A DNA stretch of 64,000 bases from Micromonospora saelicesensis (GTDB lineage Bacteria > Actinomycetota > Actinomycetes > Mycobacteriales > Micromonosporaceae), in contig NZ_FMCR01000001.1 in NCBI RefSeq assembly GCF_900091575.1, forward strand, positions 992,001-1,056,000. The letters run 5' to 3'. Position numbers and translations under genes: made by a program. Below, in pieces: positions 1 through 6,786 of this stretch. Each line of letters begins with the position of its first letter. Position 1 is the stretch's first letter. The notes beneath the pieces were generated by a model. It made no database searches. It was not told the origin of the DNA and was given only the letters and a program-made list of their open reading frames with translations.

Positions 1-137
1 ACACGCAGGGCGTCCCCGCCGCCGGCCAAATGCAGCACCTGACGAACGGTCTGGTCGGCGAAACGCCGGGGTTGGCCGAACTGGAGCTGCTCGTACGGAC
101 TGATCACCGCGGTACGGAAACCGGCTGTCCAGATCAT
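1..137 (-). CDS. SGNH/GDSL-type esterase, N-terminal fragment (cut by window edge)
   Basis: The reading frame starts at an ATG at 137 and runs off the left edge; 45 residues are visible. They begin MIWTAGFRTAV, then FADQTVRQVLHLAGGGDALR. This is the conserved N-terminal strand region of actinobacterial SGNH/GDSL hydrolases, where a W-T-A motif is followed by Q-T-[LV]-R-Q and a GG-[DE]-x-[LV]-R segment. The catalytic Ser block lies beyond the window, so the activity is inferred from family. The gene starts 17 bp after the quinone oxidoreductase stop in the same direction, so it is probably the last visible member of the tetR-led operon. Confidence 0.6.
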   Translation of the reverse strand, partial: MIWTAGFRTAVISPYEQLQFGQPRRFADQTVRQVLHLAGGGDALR

Positions 138-154
138 GGTCGTTTGGGGGCCCT

Positions 155-1135
155 TCAGATGTCCAGGACGATCCGGCCGCTGGCCGAGCTGTGTTCGGCC
201 AGCTCGTGCGCCTGTGCGATCTCCGCCAACGGAAGGCGGGCGGCGATGGGGTAACGCAGATCGCCGGCGACCAGCGCGGAGGTCAGTTCACCCGCGGCGG
301 CCTCGTTCGCTGCCTCCGGGAAGTCGTCGTTGCTGAGGAACCGGACGGTGATGTTCTTGAAGCCGAGCGGCCAGTACGGGACGGTTGGCTCGGCCGCGCC
401 GGTCGCGTAGGTGGCGATCACCCCGCCGTTGCGGAGCACCTCCAGGTTGGTCGCCATGTTCGCGTCGAACGCCAACTCGGCGACCCGATCGATCGGTTCC
501 CCACCTGTGTAGTCGAGGATTCGGGTGGCCATGTCTCCACCGGCGGTGTCGAGCGCGTGGTGCGCGCCCGCGGCCAGCGCGTGTTCGACCTGCTCCGGGC
601 TGCGTACTGTCGCGATCACGATGGCATCGCCCCGACGGGCCACCGCGAGCGCGGCCCGCCCGACCGCGCCGAGGGCTCCGGTGACGAGGACCCGCTGGCC
701 GGTCACCGGCCCGTCGCCGAAGATCGCCCGGTGGGCGGTGATGCCCGGGATGCCCAGCCCGGCCGCCTGCTCGTACGGCACCCCGGCGGGCAGCGGCACG
801 GCGTGCCGAGCGGGCACCACCGTGTATTCGGCGGCGGTCCCGAAGGGGCGGTACGACTGGGCGAGATAGACCCATACCCGTTCGCCGATCCGCGACGGAT
901 CAACGCCCAGCCCGACCGCATCGATCACTCCGGCGCCGTCTCCGTGCGGGACGACCCGGGGGAACGTCATCGTGGACCCCCACCAGCCCTGCCGTTTACC
1001 CAGGTCACCGACGTGGATTCCGGAGACCGACACCCGGACCCTCACCTCGCCCTCGCCTGGCCACGGGTCGGGTAGCTCACCGACCTCGAGCACCTCGCGC
1101 GCCGGACCCTGCCGGTCGTACCACGCGGCACGCAT
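155..1135 (-). CDS. NADPH:quinone oxidoreductase-like zinc-free MDR protein
   Basis: A 326-residue medium-chain dehydrogenase/reductase of the quinone oxidoreductase class. It has a GroES-like N-terminal half (about residues 25-115) and a Rossmann half with the NADPH-binding turn VTGALGAVGR (151-160). The Cys/His ligands of zinc-dependent alcohol dehydrogenases are not evident. It probably reduces quinones or enones with NADPH in the cytosol. The ATG at 1135 overlaps the TGA of the upstream monooxygenase-like gene (GTGATG), so translation is likely coupled. Being with a TetR repressor and an ABM-type protein, it suggests an inducible quinone or electrophile detoxification operon. Substrate unknown. 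Confidence 0.85.
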   Translation of the reverse strand: MRAAWYDRQGPAREVLEVGELPDPWPGEGEVRVRVSVSGIHVGDLGKRQGWWGSTMTFPRVVPHGDGAGVIDAVGLGVDPSRIGERVWVYLAQSYRPFGTAAEYTVVPARHAVPLPAGVPYEQAAGLGIPGITAHRAIFGDGPVTGQRVLVTGALGAVGRAALAVARRGDAIVIATVRSPEQVEHALAAGAHHALDTAGGDMATRILDYTGGEPIDRVAELAFDANMATNLEVLRNGGVIATYATGAAEPTVPYWPLGFKNITVRFLSNDDFPEAANEAAAGELTSALVAGDLRYPIAARLPLAEIAQAHELAEHSSASGRIVLDI

Positions 1136-1434
1136 CACGCACCCACCACGTCGGTCGTCGTGCCCTCCTCGGTGCTGATCACCGAATCGATCAGCGAGAA
1201 GAACGTCTGGATGCCGGGCCGGTTCGCGCCCCGGCGGCGGGATTCGGCGTAGTCCTCGGACGAACCCCAGAAGACGATGTCCAGCCACTCGTCGGCCGCC
1301 AACCGGATCAGCCGTGCGCCGAGGAAGCCTGCGCGATCGGCCTGGAAGTCGCGCAGCATCGCCGGCCGCGCGGCCAGCAGATCGTCCGCGCGCTCGGCGG
1401 GAACGCGGAACCGGGTGATCTCGACGGTGGTCAT
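1135..1434 (-). CDS. ABM-domain (dimeric alpha/beta barrel) monooxygenase-like protein
   Basis: A 99-residue protein starting MTTVEITRFRVPAERADDLLAARPAML, with a central DFQADRAGFLGARLIRL and a later WLDIVFWGSSEDYAES. The length and strand-helix pattern fit the ferredoxin-like antibiotic biosynthesis monooxygenase (ABM/YgiN) superfamily, whose members oxidise quinols and aromatics or act as small binding proteins. The ATG overlaps the tetR stop by 4 bp (ATGA), and its own stop overlaps the quinone reductase start. Pairing of a YgiN-like quinol monooxygenase with a quinone reductase suggests a quinone redox cycle, but this is inference. Confidence 0.7.
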   Translation of the reverse strand: MTTVEITRFRVPAERADDLLAARPAMLRDFQADRAGFLGARLIRLAADEWLDIVFWGSSEDYAESRRRGANRPGIQTFFSLIDSVISTEEGTTTDVVGA

Positions 1435-2069
1435 CGTGCCTCGATCCGTTCGGGTGTTGGTTCGGAGTCGTTGACGCCCAGCATCAGTCCTAGCTGAGCC
1501 AGTAGGACGTCGCGGAAGTTCGCGGGTGCCGGAGTGGGGTGGTGCTGGACCCGCGAGATGATCAGACCGGCCAGCGCCGAGAGCAGGAGGTCCGTCACCG
1601 CCTCGGCGTCGTGGGCCAGCGTGAACGCCCCCCGGGCAACGCCCTCCCGGACGGCGGCCAGGAAGGGCTCCCGGTAGCGCTGCTGCACGGTGGCGCTGTA
1701 GTCGCGCAGCTCGTCGTCGCGCATCGCGGAGCGCCAGAACTCGACCAGGACCTGCCGGGTGCTCTCCGAGTTGTGCAGGCTGCGGTCGACAAGCGCGACA
1801 AGTCGTCGCCACGGATCGGCCTCGGCGGCGGACACCGCCCGAAGGGCCTCCACCTCCCGGTCGGTGAACACCTGCATGGCCTCGATGATCATGTCTTCGC
1901 GGGAGCCGAAGTAGGTCTGCAGGGTGCTGATCGCGACCCCGCCGGCAGCGGACACGTCCGTGAAGCGGGTGTTCTCGTACCCGCGGGTGGCCAGCACACC
2001 CGCCACCGCGTCGAGGACGGCCTCCCGCTTCTCTCCGCCCGCACGCCTCTTCCTTGTCGGCATGGCCAT
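1431..2069 (-). CDS. TetR/AcrR-family transcriptional repressor
   Basis: About 212 residues. The N-terminal helix-turn-helix is clear (REAVLDAVAGVLATRGYENTRF, then VAISTLQTYFGSREDMI), followed by an all-helical ligand-binding and dimerisation domain. It probably represses its own operon and releases DNA on binding a small lipophilic ligand related to the substrates of the two enzymes behind it. Starts at 2069 or 2063 are both possible (MAMPTRK or MPTRK); neither has a clear Shine-Dalgarno sequence. A short dyad CGGTAC-4-GTACCG (2071-2086) touches the start and a longer dyad lies at 2138-2185. Either could be its operator. Confidence 0.88.
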   Translation of the reverse strand: MAMPTRKRRAGGEKREAVLDAVAGVLATRGYENTRFTDVSAAGGVAISTLQTYFGSREDMIIEAMQVFTDREVEALRAVSAAEADPWRRLVALVDRSLHNSESTRQVLVEFWRSAMRDDELRDYSATVQQRYREPFLAAVREGVARGAFTLAHDAEAVTDLLLSALAGLIISRVQHHPTPAPANFRDVLLAQLGLMLGVNDSEPTPERIEAR

Positions 2070-2070
2070 A

Positions 2071-2086
2071 CGGTACGGCGGTACCG
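2071..2086. promoter_or_regulatory. Short dyad at the tetR start, possible operator
   Basis: CGGTAC and GTACCG are exact inverted 6-bp arms separated by 4 bp, directly upstream of the tetR start codon. A repressor bound here would block its own operon. Short dyads are common in GC-rich DNA, so this is only a candidate. Confidence 0.25.
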
Positions 2087-2137
2087 GCGAAACCGCGAAG
2101 GCCTCAGCCTCACACGTGACCCGGAACACCACAAAAT

Positions 2138-2185
2138 AGATCTTGGACAGTTTCCGTTCAGGCAAGACGGAACTGTCCAAGATCT
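2138..2185. terminator. 15-bp inverted repeat between topA and tetR (terminator and/or operator)
   Basis: AGATCTTGGACAGTT (2138-2152) is repeated exactly in inverted form at 2171-2185 with 18 bp between; the inner bases are also partly complementary. Read on the minus strand it begins 35 bp after the topA stop and is followed by ATTTTG, which fits an intrinsic terminator for topA. It also lies about 70-115 bp upstream of tetR, where a TetR-type operator would be expected. The sequence does not decide between the two roles. Confidence 0.6.
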
Positions 2186-2219
2186 GGAGCGTCGGAACAA
2201 GCGCCACCCGGCGCGGGGG

Positions 2220-5051
2220 CTACTCCGTGCTGGTCGCGGCCTTGCGCGGGGCGGCCTTCTTCGCCGGAGCCTTCTTCGCCGCCGTCGCCTTGGCCGTGGT
2301 GGTCTTCTTCGCGGCCGTGGACTTGCTGGCGGCGGCCGTCTTCTTGGTGGCCGTGGCCTTCTTGGCGGGGGCCTTCTTCGCCGCCGCCTTCTTCTTCGGC
2401 GCCGGGCCCTTCGCCCGCTTCTCGGCCAGCATCTCGGATGCTTCCTCGATGGTCAGCGCCTCGGGAGTCTGCCCGCGCCGCAGCGACGCGTTGAACTCCC
2501 CGTCGGTGACGTACGGGCCGAACCGGCCGTCCTTGATCACCATCGGCTTCTCGGTGGCCGGGTCCACGCCCATCTCGCGCAACGGCGGTGCCGCGGCTCG
2601 CCGTCCACGCGCCTTCGGGGCGGCCAGCAGAGCCAGCGCCTCGTCCAGCGTGACGGTGAACATCTTGTCCTCGGAGTCCAGCGAACGGAACTCCTCACCC
2701 TGCTTGACGTACGGGCCGTAGCGACCGTTGTTCGCGAAGACCTCGACGCCGTCCGGCGCGACACCGATCAGCCGGGGAAGGCTGAGCAGCTTGAGCGCCT
2801 CCTCCAGGGTCAGCGAGTCCGGGGTCTGCGTACGCAGCAGCGACGACTTCCGCTCACCGCTGGACACGTACGGGCCGAACCGGCCGGACTTGAGCACGAT
2901 CGGCTCGCCGGTGCCGGGGTCGTCGCCGAGCTTGCGCTCGCCGCTGCCGCCCAGGAACAGCTCGTGCACCTTCTCCGGCGTCAGCTCGTCCGGGGCCAGG
3001 CCCTCGGGGATCGGCGCCCGGTCACCCTGGGAGCCGCCCTCCTCGCCCTCGGCAGCCGGTGCCGGCTGCTCACCGCCGGGCAGTTCACGTTGCAGGTACG
3101 GCCCGTAGCGGCCGACCCGCACCACGACCTCGCGGCCGTCGTCGTCGGTGAAGAGCGGGATGGAGTTGACGCTGCGGGCGTCGATGTCGCTGAGGTTCTC
3201 GGTGACCAGCTTCTTGAGCCCACCGGAACGGGCGATGTCCTGGTCGCCGGCACCGTTGGAGCTGCCGAAGTAGAACGCCGTGAGGAAGTCGACCGCCGCG
3301 TGGTCACCGCCGGCGATCTCGTCCAGCTCGTTCTCCATGGTGGCCGTGAAGTCGTAGTCGATGAGGCGGGGGTAGTGCCGCTCCATCAGCCCGATCACCG
3401 CGAAGGCCAGGAAGGTCGGGATCATCGCCTGGCCGCGCTTGGTGACGTATCCCCGGTCCTGGATCGTCTGCATGATCGACGCGTAGGTGGACGGGCGGCC
3501 GATCCCCAGCTCTTCCAGGGCCTTGACCAGCGACGCTTCGGTGTAGCGCGACGGCGGCTGGGTGTGGTGGCCCTGCGCGGCCAGCTCGTCGGCGGTCAGC
3601 GGCTGGTCCTTGACCAGGGTGGGCAGCCGGCGCTCGGCGTCCTCGGCCTCGGCGTTCTCGTCGTCGCTGGACTCGACGTAGGCGCGCAGGAAGCCCGGGT
3701 CGGTGATGGTCTTGCCGGTCGCGCCGAAGTCGGCTTCCTCCTGCGAGGTGGAGACCGCCCGGATGCGCACCGACACGCTGGAGCCGACCGCGTCGGTCAT
3801 CTGCGAGGCGATGGTGCGCCGCCAGATCAGCTCGTAGAGCTTGAACTCCTCGGCGGACAGCTCCTTGGCCACCTCGCCTGGGGTACGGAAGTTGTCCCCC
3901 GCCGGGCGGATCGCCTCGTGCGCCTCCTGCGCGTTCTTCACCTTGCCGGTGTAGCGGCGCGGCTCCGGCGGAACGCTGCGCTCGCCGTACAGCTCGACGA
4001 TCTGCCGGCGGGCCGCCGAGATGGCGGTCTCCGACAGGTTGACCGAGTCGGTACGCATATAGGTGATGTAGCCGTTCTCGTACAGGCGCTGCGCGGTGCG
4101 CATCGTCTGCTGCGAGGACAGGCGCAGCTTGCGGGCCGCCTCCTGCTGGAGGGTCGAGGTGATGAACGGCGCGTACGGGCGGCGGCGGTAGGGCTTCTCC
4201 TCGACCCGGGTGACGGTGAACGGCCGCCCCTCCAGTCGGGCCGCGAGACCCCGGGCGCCACTCTCGTCGAGGTGCACGACGCCAGCGCCGGCCCGGACGC
4301 GACCGGTGGTCGGCTCGAAGTCCTTACCGGTGGCGATCCGGTCGCCGTTCAGGGCGATCAGGGTGGCGTTGAACGCACGCGGGCCCTCGCCGGCGTTGGC
4401 CACCGCGAGGGTGGCCAGGATGTCCCAGTATTCGGCGGTGCGGAAGGCCATCCGCTGCCGCTCCCGCTCGACCACGATGCGGGTCGCCACGGACTGCACC
4501 CGGCCTGCCGAGAGCCGCGGCATGACCTTCTTCCACAGCACCGGGGAGACCTCGTAGCCGTACAGGCGGTCGAGGATCCGGCGTGCCTCCTGGGCGTCGA
4601 CCAGGTCGCGGTCGATCTCCCGGGGGTTGGCCACCGCCGCCTGGATCGCCGGCTTGGTGATCTCGTGGAAGACCATCCGCTTGACCGGGACCTTGGGCTT
4701 GAGCGTCTCGACCAGGTGCCAGGCGATCGCCTCGCCCTCGCGGTCCTCATCCGTCGCCAGGAAGATCTCGTCGACTTCCTTGGCCAGCTTCACCAGCTTG
4801 CTGATCTGCTGCTTACGGTCGGCGGAGACGACGTAGAGCGCCTGGAAGCCGTTGTCGACGTCCACCCCGAGCCGGGCCCAGGGTTCCTTCTTGTACTTGG
4901 CCGGCACATCGGCGGCGTTGCGCGGCAGGTCGCGGACGTGACCGAAGCTGGCCTCCACGACGTACCCCGGGCCAAGGTAGCCCGAGATCGTCTTGGCCTT
5001 CGCCGGTGACTCGACGATGACCAGACGGGTGGTTCCAGCGTTGCTCGGCAC
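2220..5051 (-). CDS. topA: DNA topoisomerase I (type IA)
   Basis: A 943-residue type IA topoisomerase that relaxes negative supercoils by cutting one strand through a 5'-phosphotyrosine. The TOPRIM domain is at the N terminus (LVIVESPAKAKTI, then DEDREGEAIAWH). The active-site block TYMRTDS places the catalytic tyrosine at about residue 331. The C-terminal half carries four Topo_C_Rpt units, each marked by G-R-[FY]-G-P-Y, and ends in an Ala/Lys-rich tail of AKK-type repeats typical of actinobacterial TopA, used for processivity. I chose the GTG at 5051 because a GGGGAG Shine-Dalgarno sequence precedes it and the family start lies there; an upstream ATG would add a low-complexity tail. Essential housekeeping gene. 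Confidence 0.97.
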   Translation of the reverse strand: MPSNAGTTRLVIVESPAKAKTISGYLGPGYVVEASFGHVRDLPRNAADVPAKYKKEPWARLGVDVDNGFQALYVVSADRKQQISKLVKLAKEVDEIFLATDEDREGEAIAWHLVETLKPKVPVKRMVFHEITKPAIQAAVANPREIDRDLVDAQEARRILDRLYGYEVSPVLWKKVMPRLSAGRVQSVATRIVVERERQRMAFRTAEYWDILATLAVANAGEGPRAFNATLIALNGDRIATGKDFEPTTGRVRAGAGVVHLDESGARGLAARLEGRPFTVTRVEEKPYRRRPYAPFITSTLQQEAARKLRLSSQQTMRTAQRLYENGYITYMRTDSVNLSETAISAARRQIVELYGERSVPPEPRRYTGKVKNAQEAHEAIRPAGDNFRTPGEVAKELSAEEFKLYELIWRRTIASQMTDAVGSSVSVRIRAVSTSQEEADFGATGKTITDPGFLRAYVESSDDENAEAEDAERRLPTLVKDQPLTADELAAQGHHTQPPSRYTEASLVKALEELGIGRPSTYASIMQTIQDRGYVTKRGQAMIPTFLAFAVIGLMERHYPRLIDYDFTATMENELDEIAGGDHAAVDFLTAFYFGSSNGAGDQDIARSGGLKKLVTENLSDIDARSVNSIPLFTDDDGREVVVRVGRYGPYLQRELPGGEQPAPAAEGEEGGSQGDRAPIPEGLAPDELTPEKVHELFLGGSGERKLGDDPGTGEPIVLKSGRFGPYVSSGERKSSLLRTQTPDSLTLEEALKLLSLPRLIGVAPDGVEVFANNGRYGPYVKQGEEFRSLDSEDKMFTVTLDEALALLAAPKARGRRAAAPPLREMGVDPATEKPMVIKDGRFGPYVTDGEFNASLRRGQTPEALTIEEASEMLAEKRAKGPAPKKKAAAKKAPAKKATATKKTAAASKSTAAKKTTTAKATAAKKAPAKKAAPRKAATSTE

Positions 5052-5400
5052 GTCTCTCCCCGACCTCACTCCTGCTCGTGGTCTGCCGGCGCCCGGACAG
5101 CGACCGCTTTCGACCCCGCCGTCGCACCGGCGGTCCGGATGTCCAACGTAACGCGCCGCCCGCGTTTCGGGTTTCGCGGGCCGCAAACCGCTTCAAGGCG
5201 GCGGTCGACGCCGCCCCGCTGCGCTCAGCACTGCCGGACGGCGCCACCGTACACCGTGGGTAGGGCTCGAAGCGGGTCACTGTGACGATGGCGGACCCAT
5301 GACCGAGGCCCGACCCGCCCGTTTTCCGCCTGGATCGACCCGCCGGCTGTCCGGCACCGGACACCGGGCGGGCAGCGCCGACCTGGGCGGAATGACCGAT
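5052..5400. other. Intergenic region between topA and the next minus-strand gene
   Basis: About 350 bp with no supported gene. It should contain the topA promoter on the right side of the topA start. A tight dyad TGTCCGG-2-CCGGACA (5348-5363) has too small a loop to be a convincing terminator. I see no RNA gene or repeat family here. Confidence 0.4.
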
Positions 5401-6153
5401 TCAGGGCCGGGTCGGCCAGGCATCGGCCGGCGCCGCGCTCGGCGCGCCGCCGACCAACTCGGCGAGCCGCGCCAACCGGCGCCGGCCGGCGATCCGGTAC
5501 GCCGGGCCGCCCTCACCCGGGCCGAGCAGCGTCCCAGCCAGCCCCGCCGAGGCGAGCGCCACGCCGATCGGCTCCCAACACTCCTTGTCCTCGGCGCCCA
5601 GACGCAACAGGAAGCAGTCCGGAGGCTCCGGCGTCCCGGCGGCGGCGAGCCACAGCCGCAACCGCCGGCCGGTCAGGTGGAAGGCGGCCGGCGGGCGTTT
5701 CGTCGTACCGTGCAGCCAGGCGGCCGCGAGCGGCTTCAAGACCCGGGTGTACGACGTACGAACGGCGTGTCGCGCGCCCTCGGTCGGCTCCCAGCTCGCC
5801 GCCAGCCCACGCGACGCCAGCTCGGCGACGAGCACGTGCACCCGCCAGGCGGCGTCCACCTGCACCGAGAGCCGGGCGGTGCCGCCCATCCGGACCACCT
5901 CACCCGGCCCGGCGAGCAGCCCGGCCAGGTCGGCGACTGTCGGTTCGGCCGCGTCCGCGCCGAAGAAGACAAGTTGCCGGCCCGCGTCGTCAGTCTGGGG
6001 CGGGCCGTTCTGAACTGGGCCGTCCTCCGACGAGCGGTTCTGCGGCGCGCCGCCGCGGCGTCGCCCGGGAGTGGGCGTGTCGGACTCGGGCGCGGGGAAC
6101 AGCGCCGGGGGAGGCTGTGCCTTCCCGGTGTCACCGAGCCCGCTCAGCGACAC
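5401..6153 (-). CDS. Conserved hypothetical protein next to topA
   Basis: A 250-residue soluble protein I do not recognise. The first 55 residues are Pro/Gly/Arg-rich and probably disordered. The rest is compact and contains LSVQVDAAWRVHVLVAELASRGL, then RTSYTRVLKPLAAAWLHG and LRLWLAAAGTPEPPDCFLLRLG. The repeated strand-then-helix layout with R-V-x-x-L-x-x-x-L-x-x-x-G loosely recalls LAGLIDADG-derived folds such as WhiA, but the signature is absent and this is only a hint. Its start overlaps the lipoprotein gene by 10 bp, so the two are probably co-transcribed. No signal peptide or membrane segment. Confidence 0.7.
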   Translation of the reverse strand: MSLSGLGDTGKAQPPPALFPAPESDTPTPGRRRGGAPQNRSSEDGPVQNGPPQTDDAGRQLVFFGADAAEPTVADLAGLLAGPGEVVRMGGTARLSVQVDAAWRVHVLVAELASRGLAASWEPTEGARHAVRTSYTRVLKPLAAAWLHGTTKRPPAAFHLTGRRLRLWLAAAGTPEPPDCFLLRLGAEDKECWEPIGVALASAGLAGTLLGPGEGGPAYRIAGRRRLARLAELVGGAPSAAPADAWPTRP

Positions 6154-6683
6154 TCCGGCACCTCGTCGAATGCCTGTTTCAACTCCTCGGAGTTGAGCTT
6201 GCTGGTGTCCAGCGCGCTGGCGTCGTACTCCTTGTTGAGGGTCTCCACGGCGGCCCGCACGCCGTCGTAGAAGGCGGTCGGCTCGCCGGTGCCCAGGCCG
6301 TCGATGGTGTCCCGGGCGCGACCGTACGCGTCCCGCATCTTCCCCAAGGAGCTGCGGAAACCCGCGGAGATGGCCTCGCCGTTCTCCGCCTCCGGGATGC
6401 CCGCCTTCTCCACCTTGCGGCGAGCGGCCTCGCTGGCCTGCTCCGCCCCGTCGAAGAGCCGCACCAGGTTCTCCTTGGCCTGCGCCGGCGTGGTCTGCGC
6501 GGTCATCTGCTCGTCAGTGCTGCTGGTCAGCTTGTTGATCTCGGAGCGCCACGGGGTGAGGGCGCCGCAGACCGAGGCCGCCCAGGCCCGTGGGCTGGGA
6601 CCTCCGCCGCAGCCGGCCAGGACGACGATCGTGGCCAGGACCACCGTGAGCTTTCCGGCGGCAGACGCCCGGCACGTACGCAT
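6144..6683 (-). CDS. Putative secreted lipoprotein
   Basis: A 179-residue protein with a lipoprotein signal. A basic N terminus (MRTCRASAAGK) is followed by a hydrophobic stretch and the lipobox LAGC, giving a lipidated Cys at about residue 26. The mature part is mainly helical with SVCGALTPWRSEINKL near its start and many Lys/Glu, ending VPECR, so one disulphide between the two Cys is possible. Function unknown; it is likely anchored outside the cytoplasmic membrane. The start at 6683 was chosen because the signal peptide begins there; upstream codons of the open frame cross the terminator at 6730-6777. Confidence 0.75.
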   Translation of the reverse strand: MRTCRASAAGKLTVVLATIVVLAGCGGGPSPRAWAASVCGALTPWRSEINKLTSSTDEQMTAQTTPAQAKENLVRLFDGAEQASEAARRKVEKAGIPEAENGEAISAGFRSSLGKMRDAYGRARDTIDGLGTGEPTAFYDGVRAAVETLNKEYDASALDTSKLNSEELKQAFDEVPECR

Positions 6684-6729
6684 GCGTTGCAGCGTACGGC
6701 CTTTGGCCAGGTGTGGCATCGGGCCGGAC

Positions 6730-6777
6730 GGCCCGGGATCCCCGGTCGACGTAGCCGTCGACCGGGGACCCCGGGCC
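6730..6777 (-). terminator. Strong intrinsic terminator downstream of hppA
   Basis: Two 21-bp arms (6730-6750 and 6757-6777) pair with a single mismatch around a 6-nt loop, starting 10 bp after the hppA stop. There is no long T-run, as is usual in high-GC actinobacteria. It separates hppA from the lipoprotein gene. Confidence 0.85.
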
Positions 6778-6786
6778 GTTAGTGGA

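Noticed and set aside
1539..5009. Very long open frame on the plus strand opposite topA
   Set aside because: It is antisense to a clear topA coding sequence; its Arg/Gly/Leu-rich translation reflects GC-rich codon bias and matches no family.
5348..5363. Terminator after the 5401-6153 gene
   Set aside because: The dyad has a 2-nt loop, too tight for a stable hairpin of 7 bp to be convincing.
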